In this document: piece after piece, positions 5,931-11,332 of the stretch
Layout of the letters: every line of letters starts with the position of its first letter
Numbering within the stretch: position 1 is the first letter of the stretch
Source of the DNA: Deltaproteobacteria bacterium
GTDB lineage: Bacteria; Myxococcota_A; UBA9042; DTJE01
Assembly (NCBI GenBank): GCA_016784945.1
Contig: JADHTP010000082.1
Span: 1 to 11,332, forward strand
Direction of reading: 5' to 3'
Length of the DNA stretch: 11,332 bases
The notes under the pieces: model-generated
Told to the model about the DNA's origin: nothing
Databases searched by the model: none
What the model saw: only the letters and a program-made list of their open reading frames with translations
Program-made: the position numbers and the translations under genes

Positions 5931-7826
5931 ATGTGCGGTATTGCCGGGTTCCTCAGGACCGGTGCCGGCGAACCCGCGGATGATGACATCCTGCGCCGCA
6001 TGACCCGATGCCTGGAACATCGCGGGCCTGACGAAGAGGGGCTGTGGTCCGGATCGGGGGCCTTCCTGGGCAGCCGGCGCCTGTGCATCATCGACATCGA
6101 GGGCGGCCAGCAACCCGTGGCCAACGAGGACGGCCGGATCCGGGTCGCCTTCAACGGCGAAATCTACAATCACCACTACCTGCGGCGGGAACTGGAGGAG
6201 AAGGGACACACCTTCGCCACCCGCTCCGACACGGAAGTCCTGGTCCACCTGTGGGAAGACCAGGGCGAGGCCATGCTGGGTCGACTGAACGGGATGTTCG
6301 CCCTGGCCCTGTGGGACGAGCGTGACCGGACCCTTCTCCTGGCGCGGGACCGCATGGGAAAGAAACCCCTGTACTGGGGCCGGTTCGGCGGCCAGACGGT
6401 GTTCGCTTCGGAGATGCGGGCCATGATGGCCCACCCGGGCGTACCACGCAAGGTGGACCCCGCCGCCCTCTATCGCTTTCTGACCCTGGACTACGTGCCC
6501 ACGCCGTGGTCCATCCTGGAAGGGGTCCACAAGGTGACGGCCGGCGGATACGTCCTGATCCGTGGCGAAAAAACCCGGGAAGACCGGTACACCGACATTC
6601 GGCTCCCTGCCACGCCCCTGGAACTTTCGCCGACCGAGGCCGTGGACCAGGTGTGGGACACCCTGGTTCGGGCCACGGGAGCGCGCCTGGAATCCGAGGT
6701 CCCCCTGGGCGTGTTCCTGTCCGGCGGGCTGGACTCCTCGGCCGTGGTGGCCGCCATGGCCGAACACATGCCAGCCAAGGACATCCGGACCTTCACCATC
6801 GGTTTCGACGACCCGTCCTACGACGAGTCCGGGCCGGCCAGAGCCGTGGCCGAACACTTCGGCACGAACCATCACGAGCACGTGCTGGCGGGCAGTGACG
6901 CCCTGGAGGTGGTGCACGAGTGCGCGGCCATCGCGGATGAGCCACTGGGGGACTATTCCCTGATCCCCACGTTCCTCCTGTCCCGTTTCACACGGGAACA
7001 GGTGACGGTGGCCCTGTCCGGGGACGGGGGCGACGAACTGTTCTACGGATACCCCACCTTTTCGGCCCACAAGGCGGCCCGACTCCTGGCCGGCCTGCTC
7101 CCGGGGCCCTTGCGGTCGCGCTGGCTGCCCTGGCTCGTGTCGCTGCTCCCGGCCGGCGATGGCGACTGGAGCCTGGACTACAAGCTGCTGCGGTTCGTCC
7201 GCGGGCTGAAGTACGGGACCTGCGAGCGTCATTTTACCTGGATCGGCGGAATGGACCCGGTCACGGCCCTGGGTGTGCTGCACCCGGACCTGGCAGGGCC
7301 GCTGCAGGGTCTCGCCCCCTATCCCGACTGCGACGAACGGCTGGCCCGCTGCGAGGGGTGGCCCGATCTCAAGGCCCTGTCCTACCTCTACGCCAGGCTC
7401 TATCTCCAGGACGGTGTGCTGGTAAAGGCGGACCGGGCCTCCATGGCCGTGGGTCTGGAGGTGCGATCACCCTTCCTCGATCCCGACATGGTCTCGCTGG
7501 CCTTTGCACTGCCTGCCAGCCTGTCCCTGAACCGGGGACAGACGAAGGTGTTGTTGCGGAAGGCCTTGAAAGGGCGGGTCCCCGAGTCCATCATCGCCCG
7601 TCCCAAGAAGGGTTTCGGTATGCCCCTGGCCCGCTGGCTACGCAGTGACCTCAGGCCCCTGGTGGAAGAGGTCCTGGCGCCGGACCGGATCGCCGAAGAA
7701 GGCTTCTTCAGACCAGAGGCGGTCACGGCGCTGGTGGACGCCCACCTGTCCGGCCGGGCCAACCTGCGCAAGGAACTGTTCAACCTGATCACGTTCGAAC
7801 TGTGGCTGTCCCGCTATCTCCGCTGA
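5931..7826 (+). CDS. asnB: Asparagine synthase (glutamine-hydrolysing) family protein
   Basis: The 631-residue product has both halves of the family. The N-terminal class II glutaminase starts M-C-G-I-A-G-F, so Cys2 becomes the nucleophile after Met removal. Arg50, N-G-E at 75-77 and Asp100 in S-D-T-E match the glutamine site. The C-terminal synthetase half has the ATP-binding loop S-G-G-L-D-S-S at 264-270, then S-G-D-G-G-D-E-L-F-Y-G-Y, a K-A-D-R-A-S-M segment, E-V-R-S-P-F-L-D and K-K-G-F-G-M-P. All key residues are present, so it should be active. Family members make asparagine from aspartate, or amidate sugars and peptides in envelope gene clusters. Placement 13 bp after a lipid-linked-sugar glycosyltransferase favours an envelope role, but free asparagine synthesis is equally compatible with the sequence. 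The start has only a weak GCGGGG site, so translational coupling is likely. Confidence 0.92.
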   Translation: MCGIAGFLRTGAGEPADDDILRRMTRCLEHRGPDEEGLWSGSGAFLGSRRLCIIDIEGGQQPVANEDGRIRVAFNGEIYNHHYLRRELEEKGHTFATRSDTEVLVHLWEDQGEAMLGRLNGMFALALWDERDRTLLLARDRMGKKPLYWGRFGGQTVFASEMRAMMAHPGVPRKVDPAALYRFLTLDYVPTPWSILEGVHKVTAGGYVLIRGEKTREDRYTDIRLPATPLELSPTEAVDQVWDTLVRATGARLESEVPLGVFLSGGLDSSAVVAAMAEHMPAKDIRTFTIGFDDPSYDESGPARAVAEHFGTNHHEHVLAGSDALEVVHECAAIADEPLGDYSLIPTFLLSRFTREQVTVALSGDGGDELFYGYPTFSAHKAARLLAGLLPGPLRSRWLPWLVSLLPAGDGDWSLDYKLLRFVRGLKYGTCERHFTWIGGMDPVTALGVLHPDLAGPLQGLAPYPDCDERLARCEGWPDLKALSYLYARLYLQDGVLVKADRASMAVGLEVRSPFLDPDMVSLAFALPASLSLNRGQTKVLLRKALKGRVPESIIARPKKGFGMPLARWLRSDLRPLVEEVLAPDRIAEEGFFRPEAVTALVDAHLSGRANLRKELFNLITFELWLSRYLR

Positions 7827-7904
7827 TCCGGAAACCTCAACTTTCGTGTGGTCCTCGGGTTCCAGCTATCGGCAGTTCGCCTTGACGGGTGTACTCTACC
7901 CTGG

Positions 7905-9050
7905 ATGAAACCCACGGAAACCACCTCCGGGCTGCCCTCTTCCGCAGACGTCGTGGTGGTGGGCGGCGGCTTCGCCGGGGCGGCCGTGGCGTGTTTTCTG
8001 TGTCGCAAGGGTCTGACGGATGTGCTGGTGCTGGAGGCCGAGAGCCAGTTCGGCCAGCACGCCAGCGGGCTGAACGCGGCCATGGCCAGGCAGGTCACTG
8101 CCGATCCCCTCACCAACGAGATCCTGTCTCGCAGCCTCAGTCTCCTGACCGCCGCCGGGGACGACTGGCCCGACACCGTGGACCTGAGGCCCGGCGGCTC
8201 CCTCCTCCTGACCGCGAAGGGGAGAGGTGACGGGCTCCTGTCGGCGGCCCGTACCGCAGCCGAAAAGGGGCTGGACTGCCGGGTGCTGGACAGGGAAGGG
8301 GCCATGGCCATGGTGCCGGTCCTGGACCCGCGGGCCTTCGATAGGGCCGTCTATACAGCCAGTGACGGCGTGGTGGACATCCACGGCCTGCTGTGGCGTT
8401 TCCTCAAGACCGCCCGCAAGGGGGGCGCCCGGCTCGTAACGTCCTGCCGGATGACCGGCGTGGAATCCCGGGATGGCCGGGTGACGGCGGTGACCACGGA
8501 CCGGGGACGTGTCACGTGCAGAGTGCTCGTGAACGCGGCCGGCGCCTGGGGAAACCGGCTGGCTGCCCTGGTCGGCCTCGACCCGCTGGCCATGACCCCC
8601 TATCGGAGGCATCTGGTCACCACCCCGCCCCTGGAGGTGACCGACCCCGGTTGGCCCTTTGTCTGGGACACGACCCACGACTTCTACTTCCGACCGGAGG
8701 TGGGGGGGTTGCTCCTGACCCCGGGGGACGAGTCGCCCATGGAACCCGGCGACACACCCCGTGACCCCGCCGTTCTCGAAATACTGGCCGACAAGCTGGC
8801 GCGCTATTGCCCCGAGCTGTCAGGCATCCCCGTGGCCCGCTACTGGGCGGGCCTGCGGACCATCACGCGGGACTCACGATTCGCCGTGGGTTGGGACGGG
8901 CGGATGGAGGGCCTGTTCTGGGTGGCGGGACTGGGTGGTCACGGCATGACGGCCAGTTCGGCCGTGGGTGAATTCAGCGCGGATCGAATCCTGGGAAATC
9001 CAGTCAATGAATCATGGAAGAAAGGGCTGGCTCCGAATCGTCTGTGCTAG
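7905..9050 (+). CDS. FAD-dependent oxidoreductase, D-arginine dehydrogenase-like (DAO family)
   Basis: I start at ATG 7905, giving 381 residues. A GTG at 7848 is in frame but neither start has a good Shine-Dalgarno, and family members begin shortly before the FAD fold. V-V-V-V-G-G-G-F-A-G at 16-25 is the GxGxxG dinucleotide motif, and Glu44 in V-L-E-A-E is the expected ribose contact. G-Q-H-A-S-G-L-N-A-A follows, like the flavin-contacting segment of D-arginine dehydrogenases. The C-terminal part has Y-W-A-G-L-R-T-I-T and G-L-F-W-V-A-G-L-G-G-H-G-M-T, closing the FAD site. No signal peptide or membrane helix is evident, so a cytoplasmic amine or amino-acid oxidoreductase is likely. D-amino acids, glycine, sarcosine and other amines are all possible substrates. 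It lies 78 bp after asnB on the same strand with no obvious terminator between. Confidence 0.82.
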   Translation: MKPTETTSGLPSSADVVVVGGGFAGAAVACFLCRKGLTDVLVLEAESQFGQHASGLNAAMARQVTADPLTNEILSRSLSLLTAAGDDWPDTVDLRPGGSLLLTAKGRGDGLLSAARTAAEKGLDCRVLDREGAMAMVPVLDPRAFDRAVYTASDGVVDIHGLLWRFLKTARKGGARLVTSCRMTGVESRDGRVTAVTTDRGRVTCRVLVNAAGAWGNRLAALVGLDPLAMTPYRRHLVTTPPLEVTDPGWPFVWDTTHDFYFRPEVGGLLLTPGDESPMEPGDTPRDPAVLEILADKLARYCPELSGIPVARYWAGLRTITRDSRFAVGWDGRMEGLFWVAGLGGHGMTASSAVGEFSADRILGNPVNESWKKGLAPNRLC

Positions 9051-9324
9051 CCGTTGATCATTCTTCGTCGATCGTTGATCGCTCAGGAATGAGATCCACA
9101 CAGGAGCCGATCGTACAATTGACAGACCCTCGAACAGGAATGGGCCATCTGTCGCAAACGCAGACCATCGCGAGCGGAACAGCGCGCACGGTAGACAAGG
9201 CGCGGGGGTACACACGCGACTGAGCTTGCTTGTCAGGCAAGTGACTGGAGAGTGGGGGTCCCCGCAACACAGTATGCCGGGATGCGATGGTTCGCGGAGC
9301 AGGTCGGCGATTTCGACAGATGCC
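9051..9324. other. Unassigned 274-bp intergenic gap
   Basis: The gap separates the FAD oxidoreductase from malate dehydrogenase, which converge on it. An 8-bp direct repeat, CGTTGATC, occurs at 9052-9059 and 9073-9080. A weak hairpin (CTTGC at 9225-9229 with GCAAG at 9237-9241) has no T-run. A perfect TTGACA at 9119-9124 has no -10 partner at 16-18 bp. Short open frames here lack RBS and protein-like composition. I see no gene, known RNA or clear terminator. Confidence 0.5.
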
Positions 9325-10329
9325 CTAGAGGGACATGGTCTCGACTTCGTCGCAGGTCTTGCGGACAGCGCCGGCGGAATGCTCGAAGGCGGCCTTCTCT
9401 TCGTCGGTCAGGTCCAGCTCGATGATCTTCTCGATGCCGTTCTTGCCCAGGATGCAGGGCACGCCCACGAACAGGTTGTCAGCGCCGTACTCGCCTTCCA
9501 GGCGGGCGCAGACCGGGAGGATCTTGCGCTTGTCGAAGGCGATGCATTCGGCCATTTCCAGGGCCGCCCATGCCGGCGACACGAAGGCGGAGCCGAACCC
9601 GAGCAGGCCGACCACTTCGCCGCCCGCCTTGCGGGTGCGGGCCTCGATGGCCTTCAGGGTCTCGTCATCGAGGAACTTGGTGACCGGAATACCGGCGACC
9701 TGGCAGGAACTGCGCACGGGCACCATGGTGTCACCGTGGCCGCCGAGCACCATGGCGTTCACGTTCTCCACGGACACGTTGGCCGCTTCGGCGACGAAGT
9801 AGCAGTACCGGCCGGAGTCCAACTGGCCCGCCATGCCCATGAGCTTGTTCTTCGCGGGGTTGAGGGCCTTGTTCAGCGTGTACACGATGGCGTCCAGGGG
9901 GTTGGCGATGGAGATGATGATCGCGTCGGGGCACATCTCCTTGATGCCGGCAGCCACCTGGTTCGTGACCTTCAGGTTGATGGTGAGAAGCTCTTCCCGC
10001 GTGGGGAATGTCCCGTCGGGACGGGCCTTGCGGGGCACGCCGGCGGTGTTGATCACCAGGTCCGCGCCCTTGATGGCCGAGTAGTCCTTGGAACCCACCA
10101 GCTTCACGTCCTTGCCGATGGTGGGGAGGCCTTCCGCGATGTCCAGGCACTTGCCGATGGCCACGGACTGCTTGCCCACGACTTCCTGCCGCTCGGGCGG
10201 ATCGTCGGGATTCACGAAGGGCGCCGGGTCCACGAGGCCCACTTCGCGGGCCAGCCGCCGCTGGGCGATCTCCTGGGCCAGCACGCCGCCGATGTAACCA
10301 CCGCCGATGACTCCGATTTTGTTGAGCAT
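9325..10329 (-). CDS. mdh: Malate dehydrogenase (LDH-like family) with enlarged loops
   Basis: The ATG at 10329 follows AGGAGGA by seven bases. This 334-residue enzyme has the Rossmann motif I-G-G-G-Y-I-G (8-14), Asp34 at the end of strand beta-2, catalytic His198 in G-G-H-G-D-T-M-V-P, its partner Asp171 in L-D-S-G-R, and Asn143. Arg100 in G-V-P-R-K occupies the position where malate dehydrogenases have Arg and lactate dehydrogenases Gln, and Arg111 and Arg174 complete the carboxylate contacts. It interconverts malate and oxaloacetate with NAD(H) in the TCA cycle. Compared with the usual length of about 310-320 it has about 17 extra residues after Asp34 (around 36-57, rich in Pro, Asp and Glu) and about five in the mobile substrate loop (101-110). 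The insertions keep the frame and all catalytic residues, so the enzyme should be active. It appears to be transcribed alone. Confidence 0.92.
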   Translation of the reverse strand: MLNKIGVIGGGYIGGVLAQEIAQRRLAREVGLVDPAPFVNPDDPPERQEVVGKQSVAIGKCLDIAEGLPTIGKDVKLVGSKDYSAIKGADLVINTAGVPRKARPDGTFPTREELLTINLKVTNQVAAGIKEMCPDAIIISIANPLDAIVYTLNKALNPAKNKLMGMAGQLDSGRYCYFVAEAANVSVENVNAMVLGGHGDTMVPVRSSCQVAGIPVTKFLDDETLKAIEARTRKAGGEVVGLLGFGSAFVSPAWAALEMAECIAFDKRKILPVCARLEGEYGADNLFVGVPCILGKNGIEKIIELDLTDEEKAAFEHSAGAVRKTCDEVETMSL

Positions 10330-10336
10330 GTGTTTA

Positions 10337-10343
10337 TCCTCCT
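10337..10343 (-). promoter_or_regulatory. Ribosome binding site of malate dehydrogenase
   Basis: The minus strand reads AGGAGGA, then seven bases, then ATG at 10329. This near-ideal site supports the start codon and high expression. Confidence 0.85.
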
Positions 10344-10396
10344 ACATGGCGGGGACCCTTGGCCCCCAACTGTCGAACACAGAAACACCTTCGAAT

Positions 10397-10425
10397 TTAT
10401 TAGAACACCGCCATGGGCACGTCAA
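10397..10425 (-). promoter_or_regulatory. Candidate promoter of malate dehydrogenase
   Basis: On the minus strand TTGACG (10420-10425, five of six) is followed by an A/T-rich block. TAATAA lies after 17 bp and TCTAAT (five of six) after 15 bp. The block is an A/T island in GC-rich surroundings, about 70 bp before the start codon. The leader would be about 60 nt and contains only weak G/C hairpins. Confidence 0.45.
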
Positions 10426-10462
10426 GGAAAAGCGGGACGGGAAATGGGATCGGTCAGATCGT

Positions 10463-10861
10463 CTATTTCTTCTTCTTCTTTTTTGCTTTCTTCGGCTTCG
10501 GCGCCTCCACCGATTCCATCGCCTCCTCTGCCATCACGGCCTTCAACTCGGCGATGGCCTCACGCACGCCCTGGGCCTCGTTTTCCAGGTCCTCGAGGTA
10601 GTCCTCCAGGGTCTTCATGACTTCGTCGTCGGTGATGAAACGCCGCTGGAAGTGGAAGGGATTGTCGTTGTCCCGGCAGCCGCAGTCCCGGCCGCCTCCG
10701 TGGTGGTCGCGGGGGCCGCAGCAATCCGGGTCGTCCCGGCGTGGGCCGTGCTCTTCGTGGTGGTGGTGGCGGTGCCCTTCGCCGTGGCGATCCCGATCAG
10801 CGTACTCGTGGTGATCGCGGTGATGGCCGTGGCGCCCCCGATGATGATGGTCGTGGCTCAT
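10463..10861 (-). CDS. Small His-rich protein with helical C-terminus and poly-Lys tail
   Basis: I use the ATG at 10861, preceded by GAGGAGG at five-base spacing. A longer in-frame start at 10906 lies inside a repeat and lacks an RBS. The 132-residue product has 18 His in its first 54 residues, including runs of three and four, mixed with Asp, Arg and Gly. Four Cys follow at 47, 48, 60 and 62. Residues 69-118 begin F-x-F-Q-R-R-F-I-T-D-D-E and form an amphipathic, coiled-coil-like helix. This resembles a widespread short-protein motif of the R-R-F-[LI]-[ST] plus helix type, a family likeness I could not search. The end is A-P-K-P-K-K-A followed by six Lys. No signal peptide is seen, so it is likely cytoplasmic. 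His and Cys richness suggests Ni, Zn or Cu binding. It lies 63 bp after the RND permease gene, consistent with a shared transcript. Confidence 0.75.
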   Translation of the reverse strand: MSHDHHHRGRHGHHRDHHEYADRDRHGEGHRHHHHEEHGPRRDDPDCCGPRDHHGGGRDCGCRDNDNPFHFQRRFITDDEVMKTLEDYLEDLENEAQGVREAIAELKAVMAEEAMESVEAPKPKKAKKKKKK

Positions 10862-10879
10862 GTCGTCCTCCTCGGAGGT

Positions 10880-10921
10880 GTCAAAGGTGACTGTCCCCCG
10901 GGTCAAAAGGTGACTGTCCCC
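10880..10921. repeat. Two direct copies of a GGGGACAGTCACC-type intergenic repeat
   Basis: On the plus strand GTCAAAGGTGACTGTCCCC (10880-10898) recurs as GTCAAAAGGTGACTGTCCCC (10902-10921), three bases apart. Each copy has a small internal inverted repeat, GTCA and TGAC, around the A/G loop. Motifs of this GGGGACAGTCACCTTT kind recur in environmental genomes and are often linked to REP-type sequences and their tyrosine transposases. No transposase is present here. They fill most of the gap between the RND gene and the His-rich gene. Confidence 0.65.
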
Positions 10922-10924
10922 TGG

Positions 10925-11332
10925 TTATACCGTGGAACGACGAAACATCAAGTAGAACACGATGGGGATGACCACCAGGGTGAGCGCCGTTGCCATGGCC
11001 AGACCCACGGCCATGGCCCAGGCCATCCCTTCCCACAGGATCCCGCCGAACAGGGCCAGGGGAAGCAACCCCCCGATGGTTGTGCCTGCGGTCAGCAGGA
11101 TGGGCCGGGCACGTTTGAGGCCCGCGTCGACGATGGCGCTCTTCAGGTCCTGACCCTGCTCCAGGGCACGGTCCACGAATTCCACCCACACCACGGCGTT
11201 CTTGATCACCATGCCGGCCAGGGACACTACCCCCAGGAAGGCCATGAAGCTGAAGCTGTTGCCGCTGAAATAGAGACCCAGCACGGCCCCGATAAGGGCC
11301 AGTGGCACGCTGAACAGGATGGTCATGGCCCG
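10925..11332 (-). CDS. RND-family efflux permease, C-terminal part only
   Basis: The frame is open to the right edge and ends at TAA 10927-10925, so only the last 135 or so residues of a protein usually about 1,000 long are visible. An internal Met at 11326 is not a start: the preceding codons stay open and read R-A. Four hydrophobic segments match the last four of twelve RND helices: V-P-L-A-L-I-G-A-V-L-G-L-Y-F, F-S-F-M-A-F-L-G-V-V-S-L-A-G-M-V-I-K-N-A-V-V, R-P-I-L-L-T-A-G-T-T-I-G-G-L-L-P-L-A-L, and the final helix ending P-I-V-F-Y-L-M-F. The order and the R-P-I-L-L-T motif are diagnostic of proton-driven RND pumps of the inner membrane, which work with an adaptor and an outer-membrane channel. 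The substrate class cannot be told because the porter domains lie outside. The His-rich protein follows downstream. Confidence 0.88.
   Translation of the reverse strand, partial: RAMTILFSVPLALIGAVLGLYFSGNSFSFMAFLGVVSLAGMVIKNAVVWVEFVDRALEQGQDLKSAIVDAGLKRARPILLTAGTTIGGLLPLALFGGILWEGMAWAMAVGLAMATALTLVVIPIVFYLMFRRSTV

Noticed and set aside
4931..7283. Minus-strand frames of 407 residues (4931-6154) and 466 residues (5883-7283).
   Set aside because: They lie antisense to the glycosyltransferase and asnB, whose motifs are complete. Their Gln/Gly/His-rich composition is that of antisense high-GC coding DNA.
7848..7904. GTG at 7848 as the oxidoreductase start.
   Set aside because: There is no RBS, and the extra 19 residues precede a normal N-terminus. 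ATG 7905 is preferred but not proven.
9119..9147. Promoter from the perfect TTGACA at 9119-9124.
   Set aside because: No -10-like hexamer lies 16-18 bp downstream and no plus-strand gene follows.
9014..9223. Short plus-strand frame of 69 residues across the end of the oxidoreductase gene and the gap.
   Set aside because: It overlaps the end of a well-supported gene, has no RBS and shows no structured composition.
9226..10620. A 464-residue plus-strand frame across malate dehydrogenase.
   Set aside because: It is antisense to an enzyme with all catalytic residues and a strong RBS, and runs through that gene's promoter and the end of the His-rich gene.
10862..10906. N-terminal extension of the His-rich protein to 10906.
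   Set aside because: The extension is translated from the intergenic repeat and leader, and ATG 10861 has GAGGAGG at five-base spacing.

Overview
The window is high-GC DNA with short intergenic gaps and strong Shine-Dalgarno sites. It carries a signal-peptide-bearing outer-membrane-type protein, a Cys-rich putative surface lipoprotein and an RND efflux permease, so the cell is Gram-negative. Lipoproteins built from tandem Cys-rich modules with a K-x-C-G-x-[DN]-G-C-G-G-x-C-G core are typical of Myxococcota and related deltaproteobacterial lineages. I infer that kind of organism, but nothing here (no rRNA or other marker) fixes the taxonomy.

Layout. (1) Positions 2858 to 1, minus: one very long open frame of 952 codons that runs off the left edge. 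It encodes a putative lipoprotein with a Cys-rich N-terminal region, then at least 15 complete 36-residue Cys modules. The module array is interrupted twice by copies of a second, helical Cys-rich domain. (2) 2989-3699, plus: a small predicted outer-membrane beta-barrel protein, divergent from the lipoprotein across 130 bp that holds a candidate promoter for each. (3) 3694-3759: a compact palindromic repeat made of two inverted hairpin arms, whose left end supplies the barrel gene's stop codon. (4) 3801-4895, minus: a single-pass membrane protein of unknown function. (5) 4943-9050, plus: a likely operon of a GtrB/DPM-like polyprenyl-phosphate glycosyltransferase, an AsnB-type glutamine amidotransferase and a D-arginine-dehydrogenase-like FAD oxidoreductase. 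(6) 9051-9324: an unassigned gap. (7) 9325-10329, minus: malate dehydrogenase with two loop insertions, its own candidate promoter and a strong RBS. (8) 10463-10861, minus: a His-rich protein with a C-terminal helix and a poly-Lys tail. It lies 63 bp downstream of (9) the C-terminal end of an RND permease (10925 to the right edge, minus). That gap carries two direct copies of a GGGGACAGTCACC-type repeat.

How the parts may work together. The glycosyltransferase and amidotransferase lie 13 bp apart and fit a surface-glycan or lipid-linked-sugar role, with the oxidoreductase possibly co-transcribed. The His-rich protein may share a transcript with the RND pump, which would suggest metal handling, but the visible part of the pump cannot confirm its substrate. 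Malate dehydrogenase is a stand-alone central-metabolism gene. The most unusual material is the repeat architecture of the Cys-rich lipoprotein, the two-arm palindromic element with compensatory stem changes, and the enlarged loops of the malate dehydrogenase. I see no CRISPR array, tRNA, rRNA, phage gene or intact insertion sequence, and no convincing new defence or biosynthetic system.
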